64,000 nt of DNA from Rhodospirillaceae bacterium. GTDB taxonomy: Bacteria > Pseudomonadota > Alphaproteobacteria > Thalassobaculales > Thalassobaculaceae. A program made the position numbers and the translations under genes. The DNA lies in NCBI GenBank assembly GCA_018401495.1, contig JAGYJX010000018.1:1-64000 (forward strand). Reading direction: 5' to 3'. Of this stretch, positions 8,134 through 16,683 are shown in pieces (within the stretch, counting starts at the first letter, position 1; every line of letters starts with the position of its first letter). Under the pieces are notes generated by a model, which was not told the DNA's origin, ran no database searches, and saw only the letters and a program-made list of their open reading frames with translations.

Positions 8134-8595
8134 ATGACTTTCACCTGGAACGTCCCGGACGACGACGTCGCCGCCATCCGGCAATGGTTCGCGGAATGGA
8201 GCGTCAACGTCGCCGAGGTCGACTTCGCGCCGGCGCGGGAGTTGTTCGAGGACAACGTCGCCGGCTTCGGGACCCACCTGGACGTGGTCGAGGGGCTGGA
8301 CGCTCTGGAGAACGGACAGTGGCGGTCGGTCTGGCCGACCATCGAGGATTTCAGCTTCACGCTGTCGACCCTGAAGGTCGCCGTGTCCCCGGACCGGCGG
8401 CTGGCGATGGGGATCATCACCTTCTCCTCGACCGGGGTGGCCGCCGACGGCCACCGCTTCCTGCGGCCCGGCCGGGCCACGGTGGCGTTCGCACGGCCAC
8501 GCCGGAACGCACCCTGGAAGGCGATCCACAGCCACGTCTCCCTCAACCCCGGCACGCCGAGCCCCAGCCACGGCAACCGGACGGCCAAGTCCTAG
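8134..8595 (+). CDS. NTF2/SnoaL-like family protein
   Basis: A 153-residue single-domain protein with the cone-shaped NTF2/SnoaL-like pattern: an N-terminal helix (DDVAAIRQWFAEW), a loop with FAPARELFEDNVAGFGTH, and C-terminal strands ending RATVAFARP. Such domains serve as small hydrolases or isomerases or as protein-binding modules, and the sequence does not decide which. A good ribosome binding site (AGGAGG) precedes the ATG. It follows denD by 28 bases and could be part of the same transcript, but its role there is unknown. Confidence 0.65.
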   Translation: MTFTWNVPDDDVAAIRQWFAEWSVNVAEVDFAPARELFEDNVAGFGTHLDVVEGLDALENGQWRSVWPTIEDFSFTLSTLKVAVSPDRRLAMGIITFSSTGVAADGHRFLRPGRATVAFARPRRNAPWKAIHSHVSLNPGTPSPSHGNRTAKS

Positions 8596-8601
8596 GGCGC
8601 A

Positions 8602-8967
8602 ATGCCGGACGAGTTCCGCTTTCTGGTGTTCAAGCCCGACGAGGCGGCGGCCGCGCTGGCGGCCCTTGCCCGCAAGATCGGCAAGGCGGTCCCGGAGGGG
8701 CGGCTGGCCGGGGCCGAGCCGGTCGGCGAGAAGACCGTGAACGGACGCCTGTCGATCGACACCGGCAATGGGCCCGAGTCGATCGTGTCGTTCAGCACCA
8801 CCGAGGTCCTGGAGGCCCTGATCGCCTACAGCCTGGCGCGCGGGATACCGTTGCCGAGGGTGTCGGAGAAGGTGCTCGAGCGCCTGAACGGCCGGTTCGC
8901 GCTGCGGATCGGCCAGGTCGATTCGATCGAGCTGCAGATGCGCACCCACGCCCCGCGGTCGCGTTGA
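8602..8967 (+). CDS. Conserved-looking protein of unknown function
   Basis: A 121-residue soluble protein that I do not recognise. It has an Ala/Lys-rich helical first half and a middle stretch TGNGPESIVSFSTTEVLEALIAYSL, then mixed helix and strand. There are no cysteines, signal peptide or membrane segment. It starts six bases after the preceding stop, and its own stop overlaps the TTG start proposed for the next gene, so it is probably translated within a small operon. Codon use matches its neighbours. Confidence 0.55.
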   Translation: MPDEFRFLVFKPDEAAAALAALARKIGKAVPEGRLAGAEPVGEKTVNGRLSIDTGNGPESIVSFSTTEVLEALIAYSLARGIPLPRVSEKVLERLNGRFALRIGQVDSIELQMRTHAPRSR

Positions 8968-10165
8968 GGGACGAGGCAGCGCCCGGGAACCGGGTGCCGG
9001 CGTGGCTGCGCACCGCCTTCGGAGCGCAGGCCACGCTGCTGGTCGGGATGGGGCTCGGGCGGTTTTCCTACACCCCGATGGTGCCGGCCCTGGTCGAGGC
9101 GGGAGCCGTCACGCCCTCCGAAGCCGGCTACATCGGCGCCGCCAACCTCGGCGGTTATCTCGTCGGCGGGCTGGCCGTGCCCTGGCTGCGCGCCCACGCC
9201 GACACCAGGGCGATCCTGCGGGCCAGCCTGATGCTGTCGGCCGTGCTGCTGGCCGCCAGCGCGATCCCAGGCGGGTTTCTCTGGCTGGTGGCGTGCCGGG
9301 GCCTGCTGGGCGCCGCCGTGGCGGTCATGATGATCCTGGCAATCGCCAGCGTCACCGCCGCCGCGCCCGACCGGCACCTCGGCAAGGCCACCGGCATCGC
9401 CTTCACCGGCGTCGGCCTCGGGATCTTCCTCTCGGCGGCGGCCCTGCCGGCCCTGCTCGAACGCGGGCTGCCGTGGGCTTGGGCCGGGGTCGCGGCGATC
9501 GGGGCGGTCGGACTCGGCGTCGGTCTCTGGGGCTGGGGCGGCGGGTCGCCGCCGGCCGGAGCGCGGAACCGCGGCCGGCGATTGCGCCCGTCGCGAGCCG
9601 CGTCAGCGGCGACGCGGTGCGGCTGGTGGCTGCCCAGGCGCTGTTCTCGCTCGGTCTGGTCCCGCATTCCATCTACTGGGTCGATTACCTGGTGCGCGGC
9701 CTCGGCTGGTCGATGGCCGACGGTGGCCTCCAGTGGACTCTGTTCGGCGCCGGTGCGGTCGTCGGAACCGTGTTGTGGGGCCGGCTGGCCGACCGCATCG
9801 GTTTCTCCTCGGCCCTGACGCTGGTGTTCGCCAGCCTGTCGGTCGGCCTCGCCCTGCCGGCGCTCGCTCCCGGTCCGGTCACGGTGGTCCTGTCCTCGCT
9901 GGTGGTCGGCGCCCAGCCGGGGTTGTCGGCGGTGATCGCCGGTCGCGCCCAGAAGGCGATCGGCACCGGCTCGATGGTCGGCCTGTGGCGGTGGATGGTG
10001 CTGGCCGTCGGCACCGCCCAGCTGGTCGGAGGCTACGGGCTGGTCGCGCTGTTCGAGGCGCGCGGCAGCTACGCCGAGGTGTTCCTGGTCGGCGCGGCGG
10101 CGATGCTGGGCGGCGCCGTCCTCGCCTTCGGGCTGCGCCGGGGCGACCGTGTGCCCCGGCCCTGA
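8964..10165 (+). CDS. MFS transporter, YbfB/YjiJ-like (frameshifted in the assembly)
   Basis: A roughly 400-residue, 12-helix major facilitator. The opening LRTAFGAQATLLVGMGLGRFSYTPMVPALV, with GLGRF and YTPM, is typical of the YbfB/YjiJ family of uncharacterised exporters. The second half (from QALFSLGLVPHSIYWVDYL) lies in another phase because one base is missing near 9563, in the cytoplasmic loop between the two six-helix bundles. The start is uncertain: TTG 8964 overlaps the previous stop and GTG 8994 is an alternative. Homology covers both halves at normal spacing, so a sequencing indel is more likely than a broken gene. The substrate is unknown. Confidence 0.75.
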
Positions 10166-10178
10166 ACGGCGGCGTCCC

Positions 10179-11114
10179 TCAGGCCTCCGCCCGCCGGTTC
10201 CACGGCAGCGCCGCCTCGTCCTCGGCGATCAGCCAGGCGCCGCCGAGCGCTTCCGGCAGCGCGAGGCCAGCGAGGCCCGGCCCGATGTCGTTCAACGGAA
10301 AGCCTCGCCCAGACAGGAAGGCGCGGGTCGCGGCCAGCCCGTCCGACAGCAGGGCGTATCCCATCACGCCCGGCACCGGCGGCACCGGCGCCCCCGGGAA
10401 CAGCCGCGACGCCCCGGACGGCGTGGTCAGCACGACGCCGCCGCGCGCCAGTTCCAGGCGCACGGTGTCGGCGTCGACCCGTCGCGGCCTCGCCTCGGCG
10501 AACCGGGCGTAGCGGTCGACCGCCTCGTCCAGGTCCGCCGGCAGGATCACCACGTCGCGCAGCGCCACGATGCCGTTCTCATGGGTTGTCCAGCGCTTCT
10601 GCCAGACCAGATCCTCGGTCAGGTGGGTGAGGATCTGGACCCTGCCTTCGGCCATCGCCTCGGCCGGCGTGCGGCAGACCGTGAACGCCGCCATGGCCTC
10701 GCCGCCGTCCTCCAGCGGCACCGCCCGGCGCAGGTTGACGGGGTCCTGGGTCTCGAACCCGGCCGCCTCGAGCCGGTGCCGGCGGGCCAGGGCGTCCGGG
10801 TCGGTCATCGCCACGATGTGGACGCCGGTGTAGCGCTCGAGCTGGCGCTGGGTGCGGGCCCCCGTCGGGTGCCGGGGATCGACCACGCACAGCACCTCGA
10901 TGTAGCCCTCCCGCAGCATCACGCAGCGGTTGGCGGTGCCGCCGGCGACCGGCGCCGCACCCGGGGCGGGCGTGGTCTGGTGGGCGGTGTAGGGCGTCTG
11001 CACGAAGCCGAGCCGGGTGAGCGCCCGGTGCGCCGCCTCCATGTCCGGCACGAAATGCCCGAGATGGTCGAGAAAGGTCTCGCCGGGGCCGGGCAGCTGC
11101 GGTCGCGTCGCCAT
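10179..11114 (-). CDS. VOC (glyoxalase-like) family protein
   Basis: A 311-residue protein with two halves of the vicinal-oxygen-chelate type. The first opens LDHLGHFVPDMEAAHRALTRLGFVQTPYT, the classic first strand-helix of a glyoxalase/dioxygenase module, and carries a metal-type His near the start and EVLCVVDPRH later. The second module begins ENGIVALRDVVILPADLDEAV. Members of this long VOC group are often annotated as glyoxalase-like domain proteins without a known substrate. The ATG at 11114 was chosen over an upstream one at 11177 because homology begins there. It is convergent with the MFS gene. Confidence 0.75.
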   Translation of the reverse strand: MATRPQLPGPGETFLDHLGHFVPDMEAAHRALTRLGFVQTPYTAHQTTPAPGAAPVAGGTANRCVMLREGYIEVLCVVDPRHPTGARTQRQLERYTGVHIVAMTDPDALARRHRLEAAGFETQDPVNLRRAVPLEDGGEAMAAFTVCRTPAEAMAEGRVQILTHLTEDLVWQKRWTTHENGIVALRDVVILPADLDEAVDRYARFAEARPRRVDADTVRLELARGGVVLTTPSGASRLFPGAPVPPVPGVMGYALLSDGLAATRAFLSGRGFPLNDIGPGLAGLALPEALGGAWLIAEDEAALPWNRRAEA

Positions 11115-11236
11115 GAACTTGCCCCAATCCGGTGATGGGCTTTGCGGCATCAGGCCGATGCACCATGATAGCGGCACGCCGACCCGGGACGAAAGCGGGG
11201 ATGCCCGTCCTCCCGGAAGCGCCGAAGGAGGATGCC

Positions 11237-11395
11237 ATGACGGGATGCGCGAGACGTTGCCATTGCCGTGGACCGTTGACCGCCCGGGCCGGCCGGGCCG
11301 ACCTGGGCGATACCCTTGTCGTGGGCACCGTGATGGCAGCCGCCATCGCCGCCTACGCCTGGATGATCGAGTCGATGTCCGGCTTCGCCGGCTGA
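11237..11395 (+). CDS. Small single-helix membrane protein
   Basis: A 52-residue frame preceded by a strong GGAGG six bases from the ATG. It has a basic, Cys/Arg-rich N-terminus and one hydrophobic helix (DTLVVGTVMAAAIAAYAWMIE) near the C-terminus. The ribosome binding site and membrane segment support a real small gene, although no family is recognised. An in-frame upstream ATG (11132) would overlap the VOC gene's 5' region and lacks such a site. Confidence 0.5.
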   Translation: MTGCARRCHCRGPLTARAGRADLGDTLVVGTVMAAAIAAYAWMIESMSGFAG

Positions 11396-11423
11396 CGGCG
11401 CGGGCGGCGGGCCGGCCCGCCGC

Positions 11424-12209
11424 TCAGCCGAAAGCGTAAGCGTCCATCCGCAGCACCGCGAAGGTGGTGCTGTCGTGCAGCCTGCGACCGGCCCCGCCTC
11501 CGCCGGCGCCGAGGGCCACGAACAGCGGCAGGAAATGCTCTTCCGTCGGGTGGTTGCGCACCCCGTGCGGCGCCCGCCGGCGGTAGTCGAGCAGGTCGTC
11601 CTGGCGGCCGTCGACGATGGCCGACGATGCCCACTCGGCGAACTCATGGACCCAGTCCGGCGCCGGCGTGTCGATGTTCCGGAACGGCCTCGGGATTTCA
11701 TGCAGGTTGTGGGTGAAGGAGCCGGAGCCGACGACCAGCACGCCTCGCTCGCGCAGCGGCGCGAGCGCCGCGCCGAGGGTCCGGTGGTGCGCCGGACCGG
11801 CGGCCGGATCGATCGACACCGCAACCACCGGTATGCCGGCGTCCGGATACATCAGCGACAGCGGCACCCAGGCGCCGTGGTCGAGCCCCCAGCCGGTATC
11901 GGCTTCGGCGGCCAGCCCGGCGCCGCGCACCAGCGCCACGATCTCCTCGGCGAGCGTCGGATCGCCCGGCGCGGGGTACTGGATTTCGTACAACGCCGGG
12001 GCGAACCCGCCGATGTCATGGATCGTGCGCGGCGATGCCGAGCGGTCGACCCGGACGATCGGCGCCTCGTAGTGGGCGCTGACCACGACGATCGCCGTCG
12101 GGCGACCGATCTCGCCTCCGACCCGCGCCAGGAAGGCGCGGGCCGGGACGTCGTCGAGCACCAGGGTCGGCGCCCCATGGCTGACGAACAGGGCGGGCAT
12201 GCGGTTCAT
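11424..12209 (-). CDS. Class III extradiol dioxygenase, LigB/DODA type
   Basis: A 261-residue member of the 4,5-DOPA-type extradiol dioxygenases, which open catecholic rings with a non-haem Fe(II) or bind zinc. Family landmarks include the opening MPALFVSHGAPTLVLDD with a metal-ligand His, VVVSAHYEAP, the GLDHGAWVPL block with a further His, VVGSGSFTHNLHE and a late HPTEEHFLPLFVALG. All candidate metal ligands are in place. An in-frame GTG at 12236 would overlap the DoxX stop, so translation may be coupled. It lies downstream of doxX and is divergent from a LysR gene; the trio suggests an aromatic- or quinone-responsive unit. Confidence 0.85.
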   Translation of the reverse strand: MNRMPALFVSHGAPTLVLDDVPARAFLARVGGEIGRPTAIVVVSAHYEAPIVRVDRSASPRTIHDIGGFAPALYEIQYPAPGDPTLAEEIVALVRGAGLAAEADTGWGLDHGAWVPLSLMYPDAGIPVVAVSIDPAAGPAHHRTLGAALAPLRERGVLVVGSGSFTHNLHEIPRPFRNIDTPAPDWVHEFAEWASSAIVDGRQDDLLDYRRRAPHGVRNHPTEEHFLPLFVALGAGGGGAGRRLHDSTTFAVLRMDAYAFG

Positions 12210-12239
12210 GACGGCGCTCCCAAAATCGGTGGTCACGGC

Positions 12240-12662
12240 TCAGCGGGCCCAGGCCGGAAGCGCCTGCGGCAGCGGCAGGCGGAACGCCAGGGCGCCGGCG
12301 CCCAGCAGCGCCTGAACCACCAGCATCGCCGTCCAGAAGGCCGGGAACTCCCAGCCGCCGCCCGGCGCCGAGAACAGCCAGCCATTGCCGGCGTGCTGCA
12401 GGGTGGCGCCGATCAGCACCGGCACCAGCGCGATCGCCACCGGGCGCACGAACGTCCCCAGGATCAGCGCGGCACCACCGCCGAGCTCGGCCAGGATCAC
12501 CAGATACGCCAGGAAGCCCGGGTAGCCGATGGACTCGAAGAACTGCACGGTGCCCGGCACCGTGAACACGAACACCTTGAGCGCGCCGTGGGCGACCAGC
12601 GCCAGACCCAGGGATACCCGAAGCAGCAGCGCGGCGTAGGGCGCGGTGCGGTCGTCGATCAT
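12240..12662 (-). CDS. DoxX family membrane protein
   Basis: A 140-residue, four-helix inner-membrane protein of the DoxX family. Such proteins are often encoded beside ring-cleavage or redox enzymes and are linked to quinone chemistry or detoxification. The family start (YAALLLRVSLGLALVAHGALKVFVF) and the conserved YLVILAELGGGAALILG helix are clear. ATG 12662 is preferred; an in-frame ATG lies at 12677. It is transcribed with the LigB-type dioxygenase and away from the LysR gene at 12786. Confidence 0.85.
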   Translation of the reverse strand: MIDDRTAPYAALLLRVSLGLALVAHGALKVFVFTVPGTVQFFESIGYPGFLAYLVILAELGGGAALILGTFVRPVAIALVPVLIGATLQHAGNGWLFSAPGGGWEFPAFWTAMLVVQALLGAGALAFRLPLPQALPAWAR

Positions 12663-12734
12663 GTCCTGCCTCCTCATCGAGCGGCGACGCGACCATCGCG
12701 GGCCGTCACTGCCACTGAAGATATGCGGACTAAT

Positions 12735-12773
12735 TGAGTATATAATCAGCGCTGTTCGAGAATTATTATCTCA
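12735..12773. promoter_or_regulatory. AT-rich inverted repeat in the doxX/lysR intergenic region
   Basis: The short region between two divergent genes contains TGAG-N3-ATAAT (12735-12746) and ATTAT-N3-CTCA (12762-12773), an imperfect inverted repeat with 15 bases between arms. The surrounding 50 bases are unusually AT-rich for this genome. It is a good candidate for the LysR-type regulator binding site and the overlapping promoters. Confidence 0.5.
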
Positions 12774-12785
12774 TATGGATAGACA

Positions 12786-13673
12786 ATGGACCGCCTCGCG
12801 CTGCTCCAGACCTACGTCGCCGTCGTCGACACCGGCAGCTTCACCGCCGCCGCCGCCCGGCTCGGCCTGTCGCGGGCGATGGCGAGCCGGCACGTCCAGG
12901 TCCTGGAGGACCGCCTCGGGGTCCGGCTCCTGCACCGCACCACCCGGCGGGTCAGCCCGACCGAGCCCGGGCTCGGCTTCCTGGAGCGGGCGCGCCGGCT
13001 GCTGGCCGACTTCGACGACGCCGAGACCGAGGCCAGGGGAGAGCGGGCGGCGCCGCGCGGGACCCTGCGGGTAAACGCGCCGGTGTCGTTCGGCCGGGCG
13101 CATCTGGCCGCCGCCCTGCCCGGCTTCCTGGCGCGCCATCCGGGGCTGTCGGTCGAGTTGACGGTCAACGACCGGGTCGTCGATCTGATCGAGGAAGGCT
13201 TCGACGTCGCGGTGCGCATCGGCCGTCTCGCCGATTCGACCCTGGTGGCCCGCCGCCTCGCCACCATCTCGATCGGCCTCGCCGCCAGCCCGGACTATCT
13301 GGCCCGGCGCGGAGCCCCGGCCGAACCCGCCGATCTCGCCCGACACGCCTGGCTGGGCTACGCCTATTCCGCCACCGGCAGCCTGCGGCTGGTCGGTCCG
13401 GGCGGCCGCGAGGAGACCGTCCGGGTCGCCGGCCCGCTCGCCGCCAACAACGGCGACATCCTGGCCGAGGCGGCGGCCGGCGGAGCCGGCATCGTCCTGC
13501 AGCCGGACTTCATCCTCGCCCCGTTCATCGCCGCCGGCCGGCTGGTGACGGTGCTGCCGGAATGGCAGGGCCCGCCGCTCGGCCTGCACGCCGTCCACCA
13601 CCAGGGCCGGCACGTTGCCGCCAAGGTGCGCGCCTTCGTCGATCACCTGGCCGAATGGTTCGGCCGGTCGTAA
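12786..13673 (+). CDS. LysR-family transcriptional regulator
   Basis: A 295-residue LysR-type regulator. The winged helix is at residues 1-60 (TYVAVVDTGSFTAAAARLGLSRAMASRHVQVLEDRLGVRLLHRTTRR). The effector-binding domain begins RGTLRVNAPVSFGRAHLAAALPGFLARHPGLSVEL and belongs to the DmlR/AaeR-like branch. It is divergent from doxX and the LigB dioxygenase and probably controls them from the AT-rich repeat between the genes. The effector is unknown but, from the neighbours, may be aromatic or a quinone. Confidence 0.92.
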   Translation: MDRLALLQTYVAVVDTGSFTAAAARLGLSRAMASRHVQVLEDRLGVRLLHRTTRRVSPTEPGLGFLERARRLLADFDDAETEARGERAAPRGTLRVNAPVSFGRAHLAAALPGFLARHPGLSVELTVNDRVVDLIEEGFDVAVRIGRLADSTLVARRLATISIGLAASPDYLARRGAPAEPADLARHAWLGYAYSATGSLRLVGPGGREETVRVAGPLAANNGDILAEAAAGGAGIVLQPDFILAPFIAAGRLVTVLPEWQGPPLGLHAVHHQGRHVAAKVRAFVDHLAEWFGRS

Positions 13674-14064
13674 CTCCGCCCGCCGCGACGTCGGCCCCGG
13701 ATAGCCACGGCTTCCGGGTGACGGCAAAGAGAGAGGGCCCCACCGCTGTCTTGATGACGGCGAGAGTCGAGGGTGACCGCCTCCCTCACCCTGTGATGGC
13801 GACCGCCTACCTCACCCCATCGTCATCCCGGGCGAGCGCAGCGAGACCCGGGACCCACCCGCCGCTCCGTCGGCGCACCATCGGCATGCCACCGTCGCGC
13901 CGTAGGCCCCGGATAGCCGAGGCTTCGCCACGGCTTCCGGGGTGACGACAATGAGAGAGGTCCCCACCGCTGTCTGATGACGGCGAGAGTCGAGGGTGAC
14001 CGCCTCCCTCACCCCATCGTCATCCCGGGCGAGCGCAGCGAGACCCGGGACCCACCCGCAGCCG
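13674..14064. repeat. Tandem duplication of palindromic intergenic repeats (family A)
   Basis: The 391 bases between two stop codons contain no gene. They hold two copies, offset by about 220 bases, of a block. The block includes CCACGGCTTCCGGGGTGACG-type arms, then GACGGCGAGAGTCGAGGGTGACCGCCTCCCTCACCC, then the hairpin GTCATCCCGGGCGAGCGCAG continuing CGAGACCCGGGACCCACCCG (13822-13861 and 14029-14060). The hairpin arms TCCCGGG/CCCGGGA are self-complementary. Related hairpins recur near 50.3, 51.4 and 56.4 kb. Similar GTCATCCCGGGCGAGCGCAG elements are, to my knowledge, common in alphaproteobacterial intergenic regions. Confidence 0.8.
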
Positions 14065-15795
14065 TTACGCCACCCACTCGCTGACCGGGGCGCGGGCCTC
14101 GTGCAGCGGCTGGCAGAGCACGTCCACCAGGGTCGGCCCGGGATGCTCCAGGGCCGCGCGCAGCGTGGCGTCGAGCTCGTTCGGGTCGCTGACCGTCCAG
14201 GCCTTGACGCCGAACGCCTCGGCGACCCGGGCGTGGTCGGTGCGCGAGAAGTCGACGGAGTAGTAGCGCGCCCCGAAGCCGGTCTTCTGGCCGGCCTTGA
14301 TCCAGCCGTACACCGCGTTCGAGACCACGATCATGGTGAGCGGCACGCCGAGCCGGGCGATGGTTTCCAACTCGCCGGCGGTGAAGCCGAAGCTGCCGTC
14401 GCCCATGACGCTGACCACCTTGGCCGACGGCCGGCCGTAGTGGGCCCCGACGCCGGCCGCCATCGAGTAGCCGAGCGCGCCGTGCGCCCGGTTCGAGATG
14501 AACCGCCGGCCGGTCTGCTCCCAGTCGAGGTAGGCCGACAGGTACGGGCACGGGGTCCCGGGGTCGGCGACCACCACCGCTTCCCTGGGCAGCACGCGCT
14601 GCAGCGACGCCACCAGCCGCTCGGGACGGATCGGCGCCTCGTCGCTCTCGGCGAGCGCCCGGAACGCGGCGTATTTGCGGCGCCTCGCGTCGGCGACCTT
14701 GGCGGCGGCGTCGGTGCCGTCGCGCGCCACGCCCTTGCGGGCGAGCGTCTCGGCAAGCGCGGCGAGGCCGAGCTTGGCGTCGCCGACCAGCGCCACCTCC
14801 GTCGGGTAGGTGGCGCCGATCACCTGCGGGTCGCTGTCGAGGTGCACGATCCGGGTCCGCCCCGGCTCGGGGAAGCGCCAGCGCTCGGTGGTGACCGAGC
14901 CGGCGCGGCAACCGACGAAGAACACGAGGTCGGCCGTGGTCACGACCTCGCGGGTCTCCAGGACGCCGCCGTTGCTGCCGACCACGCCGAGCGCCAGCGG
15001 GTGGCCGTCGCCGATCGCGCCCTGGCCGCTGATCGTGGTGGCGACCACCGCGCCCAGGGCCTCCGCCACCGCCCTCAGCTCATCGAAGGCGCCGGCGATC
15101 ACCGGACCGCCGCCGACCACGATCACCGGAAAGCGCGCCGAGGCGAGCGCGTCGGCCGCCGCCTCGACCGCCGCCGGATCCGGTGCGCTGCGCCGCGCCG
15201 GCCAGGTCCCGAGCGCGGGATCGCCCCACACGTCCTCGGCGTCGACCGGCCCCTTCTGGACGTCGAACGGCAGGCCGATGTGGGCGGCGCCCGGCCGGCC
15301 GGTGGTCATCGCCCGGAACGCCGCCCGCAGGGTGCGCGGCACGTCCTCGGCGCGATCGATCACCGCGTTCCACTTGGCGAGCGGCCGGAACAGCGCCTTC
15401 TGGTCGAGTTCGGTGAGCGCGTACTTGCCGCGCGAGCCGACCCCGATGTCGGTGGTGATCGCCAGGATCGGTACCGAGCTCTCGTTCGCCTCGACCACGC
15501 CCGGCAGGATGTAGGTGGCGCCGCCACCGGACGGCCCCTCGCAGATGCCGACCTTGCCAGACACCCGGGCGTAGCCGTCCGCCATGTACGCCGCCGAACG
15601 CTCGTCACGGGTCAGGACGTGGCTGATGCCGCCGCCGATCCGGTGCAGGGCGTCGTAGAACGGCAGGCTGGTGTCGCCGCACAGCCCGAAAATCCGGTCG
15701 ACGCCGTGCGCCTGCAGGGTGCGCACCAAGGCCTCGCCGCCGGTCATCCGGTTGCCGCTGTCGGCCGCGGCCTGGGCCGGCTTCTCGCTCGTCAT
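14065..15795 (-). CDS. Thiamine-diphosphate-dependent enzyme, acetolactate synthase-like
   Basis: A 576-residue three-domain TPP enzyme of the acetolactate synthase/pyruvate decarboxylase family. The N-terminal pyrimidine domain shows VDRIFGLCGDTSLPFYDAL and RDERSAAYMADGYARVSGK, with the catalytic glutamate in RDE. A central FAD/NAD-like domain follows. The C-terminal domain has the TPP/Mg motif GDGSFGFTAGELETIARLGV to SNAVYGW. Having the glutamate, it is not a glyoxylate carboligase, which lacks it. No small regulatory subunit is encoded nearby, so a catabolic carboligase or decarboxylase is more likely than valine/isoleucine biosynthesis. The ATG at 15795 was chosen over upstream extensions; the substrate is open. 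Confidence 0.8.
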   Translation of the reverse strand: MTSEKPAQAAADSGNRMTGGEALVRTLQAHGVDRIFGLCGDTSLPFYDALHRIGGGISHVLTRDERSAAYMADGYARVSGKVGICEGPSGGGATYILPGVVEANESSVPILAITTDIGVGSRGKYALTELDQKALFRPLAKWNAVIDRAEDVPRTLRAAFRAMTTGRPGAAHIGLPFDVQKGPVDAEDVWGDPALGTWPARRSAPDPAAVEAAADALASARFPVIVVGGGPVIAGAFDELRAVAEALGAVVATTISGQGAIGDGHPLALGVVGSNGGVLETREVVTTADLVFFVGCRAGSVTTERWRFPEPGRTRIVHLDSDPQVIGATYPTEVALVGDAKLGLAALAETLARKGVARDGTDAAAKVADARRRKYAAFRALAESDEAPIRPERLVASLQRVLPREAVVVADPGTPCPYLSAYLDWEQTGRRFISNRAHGALGYSMAAGVGAHYGRPSAKVVSVMGDGSFGFTAGELETIARLGVPLTMIVVSNAVYGWIKAGQKTGFGARYYSVDFSRTDHARVAEAFGVKAWTVSDPNELDATLRAALEHPGPTLVDVLCQPLHEARAPVSEWVA

Positions 15796-15980
15796 CGCAT
15801 CAACTCTCGATTCGTCCTGCGAATAGGGTCCCGCGGACGATACGCGACCAAGGCCCGAAGGCAAGCGGGGCGGCCATCGATCACATGCGCGTGAGCGGCG
15901 GGGTCGACCACCGCCCCCGAATCGGCTACGACGCTGCAGGTCTGTATGAGCCGGTTCTAATCCTGGACGATGGGAAGCCA

Positions 15981-16223
15981 ATGCCGCGCCGCCTGCTGCT
16001 CGCCGCCGAGATCGTCCGCGACGTTGCCGCCAACAACGCCGTCAGCCTCGACCGCGAGGCGCTGCTGCGCTTGGCCGAGACCCTGGAATCCGAGAGCCGG
16101 CGCCTGATGGCGCTCAACAACCTGAACCCGACCATCGAGCCGGAGATGGAGCGGATCCTGCCGACCATCCGGCATCTGGCGGCCGTGTTCAGTCCGGAAT
16201 CGGTGTCGCCGCTGCGCGACTGA
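15981..16223 (+). CDS. Small protein of unknown function, paralogue 1
   Basis: An 80-residue soluble, helical protein beginning MPRRLLLAAEIVRDVAANNAV. Its first 17 residues and its TIEPEMERILPTI segment match those of the next gene (16366-16596), so the two are tandem paralogues. The open frame extends upstream to 15885, but the paralogue supports the ATG at 15981. No signal peptide, cysteine or known motif is present. The family is unrecognised. Confidence 0.6.
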   Translation: MPRRLLLAAEIVRDVAANNAVSLDREALLRLAETLESESRRLMALNNLNPTIEPEMERILPTIRHLAAVFSPESVSPLRD

Positions 16224-16365
16224 CGGAACCGTTCCCGACCAGCTAAATACAATTTTAAGAAAATCCTCCTACATCCGACCGGGTGATCCGCCCGGTATCG
16301 GTCTGCGTAGCGCCGTCGGGTGTCGATCCAAGAATCGCCGCCCGCGCGCTCGCAAGGAGAAGACG

Positions 16366-16596
16366 ATGCCGAAACGCCTGATGCTGGCGGCCGAGATCAT
16401 GCTCGACGTGGCGCGGACCACCTCCGACGCCAATCGCGCGCTGCTGGAGGCCGCGGCCGCTGAACTGGCGACCAGGGCGATCGCCATGGCGGCCGAGCAG
16501 GGCAGCCCGATCGAGGGCTCGATCGGCAAGGCTCTGCCCCCGATCGCCGGCTATGACCACGGCATCGACCACCGCGCCAGCCTGCTGGTGCACTGA
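16366..16596 (+). CDS. Small protein of unknown function, paralogue 2
   Basis: A 76-residue protein starting MPKRLMLAAEIMLDVARTT, with a clear AGGAG before the ATG. It shares the N-terminal LAAEI..DVA block and a PIEGSIGKALPPI segment with the gene 140 bases upstream. The middle is an alanine-rich helix. It ends in a His-containing tail (YDHGIDHRAS) absent from paralogue 1. No function can be assigned. Confidence 0.6.
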   Translation: MPKRLMLAAEIMLDVARTTSDANRALLEAAAAELATRAIAMAAEQGSPIEGSIGKALPPIAGYDHGIDHRASLLVH

Positions 16597-16683
16597 CCGT
16601 CGCGGCGACCGTCGCGGCGCCGAGCCGATTGTCCTGCCCGGCCCGGCGCGTCAGACTGGCCGCGACCTCAGGGAGGAAGCGGC

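Noticed and set aside
14065..15795. TPP enzyme as glyoxylate carboligase feeding the glycerate kinase
   Set aside because: The catalytic glutamate (RDERSAA) is present, whereas glyoxylate carboligases lack it; the genes are also on opposite strands.
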